A stretch of DNA of 46,829 nucleotides, taken from Planctomycetaceae bacterium. Lineage in GTDB: Bacteria > Planctomycetota > Planctomycetia > Planctomycetales > Planctomycetaceae. The stretch spans positions 1-46,829 of the forward strand of contig JALQUR010000588.1 in the NCBI GenBank assembly GCA_023260695.1. Reading direction: 5' to 3'. How positions within the stretch are numbered: position 1 is the stretch's first letter; each line of letters begins with the position of its first letter. The position numbers and the translations under genes are program-made. Shown here one piece after another: positions 45,437 through 46,829 of the stretch. The notes under the pieces are model-generated. The model was not told where the DNA came from. It did not search any database and saw only the letters and a program-made list of their open reading frames with translations.

Positions 45437-46459
45437 TTAGCTCGGCCATTTGGCGTAGCCAATGACTTCTTCATATTCCCTGCATTTGCTGCTCAGGACC
45501 CGCTGGATGTTCCTATGAATGCGTTGAAGTTCAACAAGAGTGAACTGCGTATTTCGTTGGATCTTTTCGTGTTCAAACAGTTCCAAGCCAGTATCAATCT
45601 GCAACACCCGATCGTCAAAACGTATGAAACGACCATGCGACCCGCCGTTCGCACCTTCGCTATAACCCTGCCAGAGAAAATCCGGTGATACAAAAACCTC
45701 AAGGCTCTTAACTCCGCCACGATGCGAGGAAAACTGTGAGCAAATCTTGTCCGCTATCGGCTGACCAGAGTTCTTTTGTTTGTTGTCCCCAACAAGCAAA
45801 GTGACTCTGACTTGACTTCCACACCGGTCTAGTTGGTTCAGAAACCAATCCCGTTTCTGACTGGCGATCCTGTTATTCTCGGCTAAGTCTGAAGCGCCAT
45901 ATCGATCAGCAACGACGACCTTCCGACAATATTTAGCAAGAGTTTCAAATCGCTGATTCCAGATTTGCGATAACCTTTCCCCTTTTTCAATACTCTGCTG
46001 CGATATGGTTTTAGCCGCTACAACTGCCTCTGCCAAGTCGAAAGATTTTAACGGGACCACCTCAGGCATGTCAGGATCGGTCAAACTGATTTCATCATCA
46101 GCCAAACCAAGGACACATGCGCGAGTCTCATCTACACATGCGACTTCAGCGATGTTCTTGTATGCCCGCAATTGCTCCCGCGTCTCGACCGTCTCAAGAC
46201 CAACAATGTCGGCAGTCACTCGAAAGCTTGTCAAGTAATTGTGTTTCAGGTGCTCCCGGTAGAGCATCATGATTTTCTGAGGGAGTTGCCGAATCAGATC
46301 GGAAATCTCAGGTGCCGTAGGCCCTATCGCTCGCACACCGAAACTTCTCCACTGGGCCAGAATCCGCCGATGCATACCAAGTTCATGAGGCCCGGCCCCA
46401 TAGATATCGGGGTCCAGCACAAACCTCACAATCATGCTCTTGTCTGTGGAATTGGCCAT
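45437..46459 (-). CDS. Two-domain protein of unknown function, possible PLD/MIT-C-like fold
   Basis: A 340-aa protein from an ATG with GGAG about 11 nt upstream. The N-terminal ~110 residues begin with MIVRFVLDPDIYGAGPHEL, a hydrophobic strand followed by acidic residues that loosely recalls PIN-like domains. The C-terminal half has KVVVADRYGASDL, RDWFLNQLDRCG, VRVTLLVGD and finally HGRFIRFDDRVLQIDTGLEL. The order of an acidic strand, a central strand and a late H-x-R strand followed by a DxG strand resembles phospholipase-D-like/MITD1-C-type domains. The DruE C-terminus has a comparable ending. I do not recognise a named family. It stands alone, convergent with the TPR gene and divergent from the transposase. 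Confidence 0.65.
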   Translation of the reverse strand: MANSTDKSMIVRFVLDPDIYGAGPHELGMHRRILAQWRSFGVRAIGPTAPEISDLIRQLPQKIMMLYREHLKHNYLTSFRVTADIVGLETVETREQLRAYKNIAEVACVDETRACVLGLADDEISLTDPDMPEVVPLKSFDLAEAVVAAKTISQQSIEKGERLSQIWNQRFETLAKYCRKVVVADRYGASDLAENNRIASQKRDWFLNQLDRCGSQVRVTLLVGDNKQKNSGQPIADKICSQFSSHRGGVKSLEVFVSPDFLWQGYSEGANGGSHGRFIRFDDRVLQIDTGLELFEHEKIQRNTQFTLVELQRIHRNIQRVLSSKCREYEEVIGYAKWPS

Positions 46460-46616
46460 ACTCTCGCACTCCGCAGGATGATCGCGACTGTAACGAAATC
46501 CAATCAGCAGCAGCGAAATCGCGAGGGCTGCACATGTCCGGGATGATAGCAGTTTTCGTCTGACTCTTCACCCGAAATTGAATGGCATGAAAGGTGGTTA
46601 ATGGGGCCATCCATTG

Positions 46617-46647
46617 TTGACAACCCAGTCTGAGGATAACAAGATAT
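46617..46647 (+). promoter_or_regulatory. Possible promoter upstream of the transposase
   Basis: TTGACA at 46617-46622 with AAGATA or AGATAT 18-19 bp downstream, about 45 bp before the transposase ATG. The -35 is perfect and the -10 is poor. The rest of 46460-46689 shows nothing clear. Confidence 0.35.
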
Positions 46648-46689
46648 TCGGCAAGTCGATTCTGGGACTGGATTTCGGGGAGTTCTGTG

Positions 46690-46829
46690 ATGGCACGAGT
46701 CAATCGACGGGAAGTTCTGGCAGACGATGAAATTCAGGTGGTGCACTGCGTCAATCGCTGCGTCCGCCGAGCCTTTCTGTGCGGAATTGATCCGCTTACC
46801 GGCATGTCCTACGAACATCGAAGGGAATG
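46690..46829 (+). CDS. REP-associated (IS200-like) tyrosine transposase, 5' part
   Basis: The ATG is preceded by GGGGAG at 8 nt and the frame is open to the right edge, giving 46 residues. The sequence MARVNRREVLADDEIQVVHC, then CVRRAFLCG and SYEHRRE, is the N-terminal signature I associate with the Y1-type RAYT transposases that are abundant in planctomycete genomes; the catalytic HUH and tyrosine lie beyond the window. RAYTs move or maintain REP palindromes in their own genome. Its presence fits with the palindromic repeat elements seen in the methylase gene, although no link between them is shown. Confidence 0.75.
   Translation, partial: MARVNRREVLADDEIQVVHCVNRCVRRAFLCGIDPLTGMSYEHRRE

Noticed and set aside
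45437-46459. Assignment as DrmC (phospholipase D nuclease)
   Set aside because: No HxKxxxxD motif is visible, and the gene lies 19 kb from the DISARM-like operon beyond the Druantia block.
1-46829. CRISPR arrays, tRNA or rRNA genes
   Set aside because: I saw no regularly spaced direct repeats of CRISPR type and no tRNA-like cloverleaf or rRNA stretch while reading both strands; a tRNA scan would settle this more firmly.

Overview
The window reads as a chromosomal defence island of a planctomycete-like bacterium. The taxonomic hint is the start of an IS200-like REP-associated transposase at the right edge, whose N-terminus looks like the copies common in Planctomycetes, together with moderately high GC and very long helicase genes. 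This is inference from recognition; I could not run a search. I saw no tRNA, rRNA, CRISPR array or integrase. Nearly all genes are on the minus strand.

Layout, read in the direction of minus-strand transcription (right to left). 46690-46829: start of the transposase (+). 45437-46459: protein of unknown function. 41981-45238 (+): TPR protein with a possible HEPN motif. 41501-41770: stump of a type III-like restriction helicase gene. 39792-41408: AAA ATPase with a DUF3696-like tail. 36193-39642 and 29940-36191: a tightly coupled pair matching DruH and DruE, i.e. a type III Druantia system. 27226-29505: SF2 helicase with an N-terminal DUF559/VSR-like nuclease. 26794-27123: small unknown gene followed by terminators. 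Then a second, long operon begins: small acidic protein (26052-26471), SNF2 helicase like DrmD (23066-26059), an eroded or divergent four-helix-bundle gene (22581-23024), a 1851-aa PglX/DrmMI-like adenine methylase (17026-22581), a DUF429 RNase-H-fold protein (15758-17029), a 2208-aa DUF1998 helicase (3390-10016) and a RelE-UvrD fusion helicase (1315-3387), possibly followed by a triple zinc-ribbon protein and an HNH nuclease. Most of these genes overlap or abut. The set resembles class 1 DISARM (DrmD, DrmMI, and DrmA/DrmB-type domains in one chain). It has no recognisable DrmC and carries DUF429 and RelE-UvrD members that are not part of canonical DISARM.

The second operon is split at 10017-15757 by a 5741-bp block. 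The block carries a small gene overlapping a HTH/multi-PAS regulator (+ strand) and, converging on it, two predicted membrane proteins (- strand). Its edges carry two copies of the first 173 bp of the DUF1998 helicase gene. The copies differ at five positions, all synonymous. The outer copy, at 15585-15757, still abuts the DUF429 stop codon and has a good ribosome binding site, but is only a stump. The inner copy heads the intact helicase gene. Removing 10017-15757 would restore a continuous operon. I regard this regulator-plus-membrane cassette nested in a DISARM-like operon, bounded by target-gene repeats, as the best candidate for something undescribed here.
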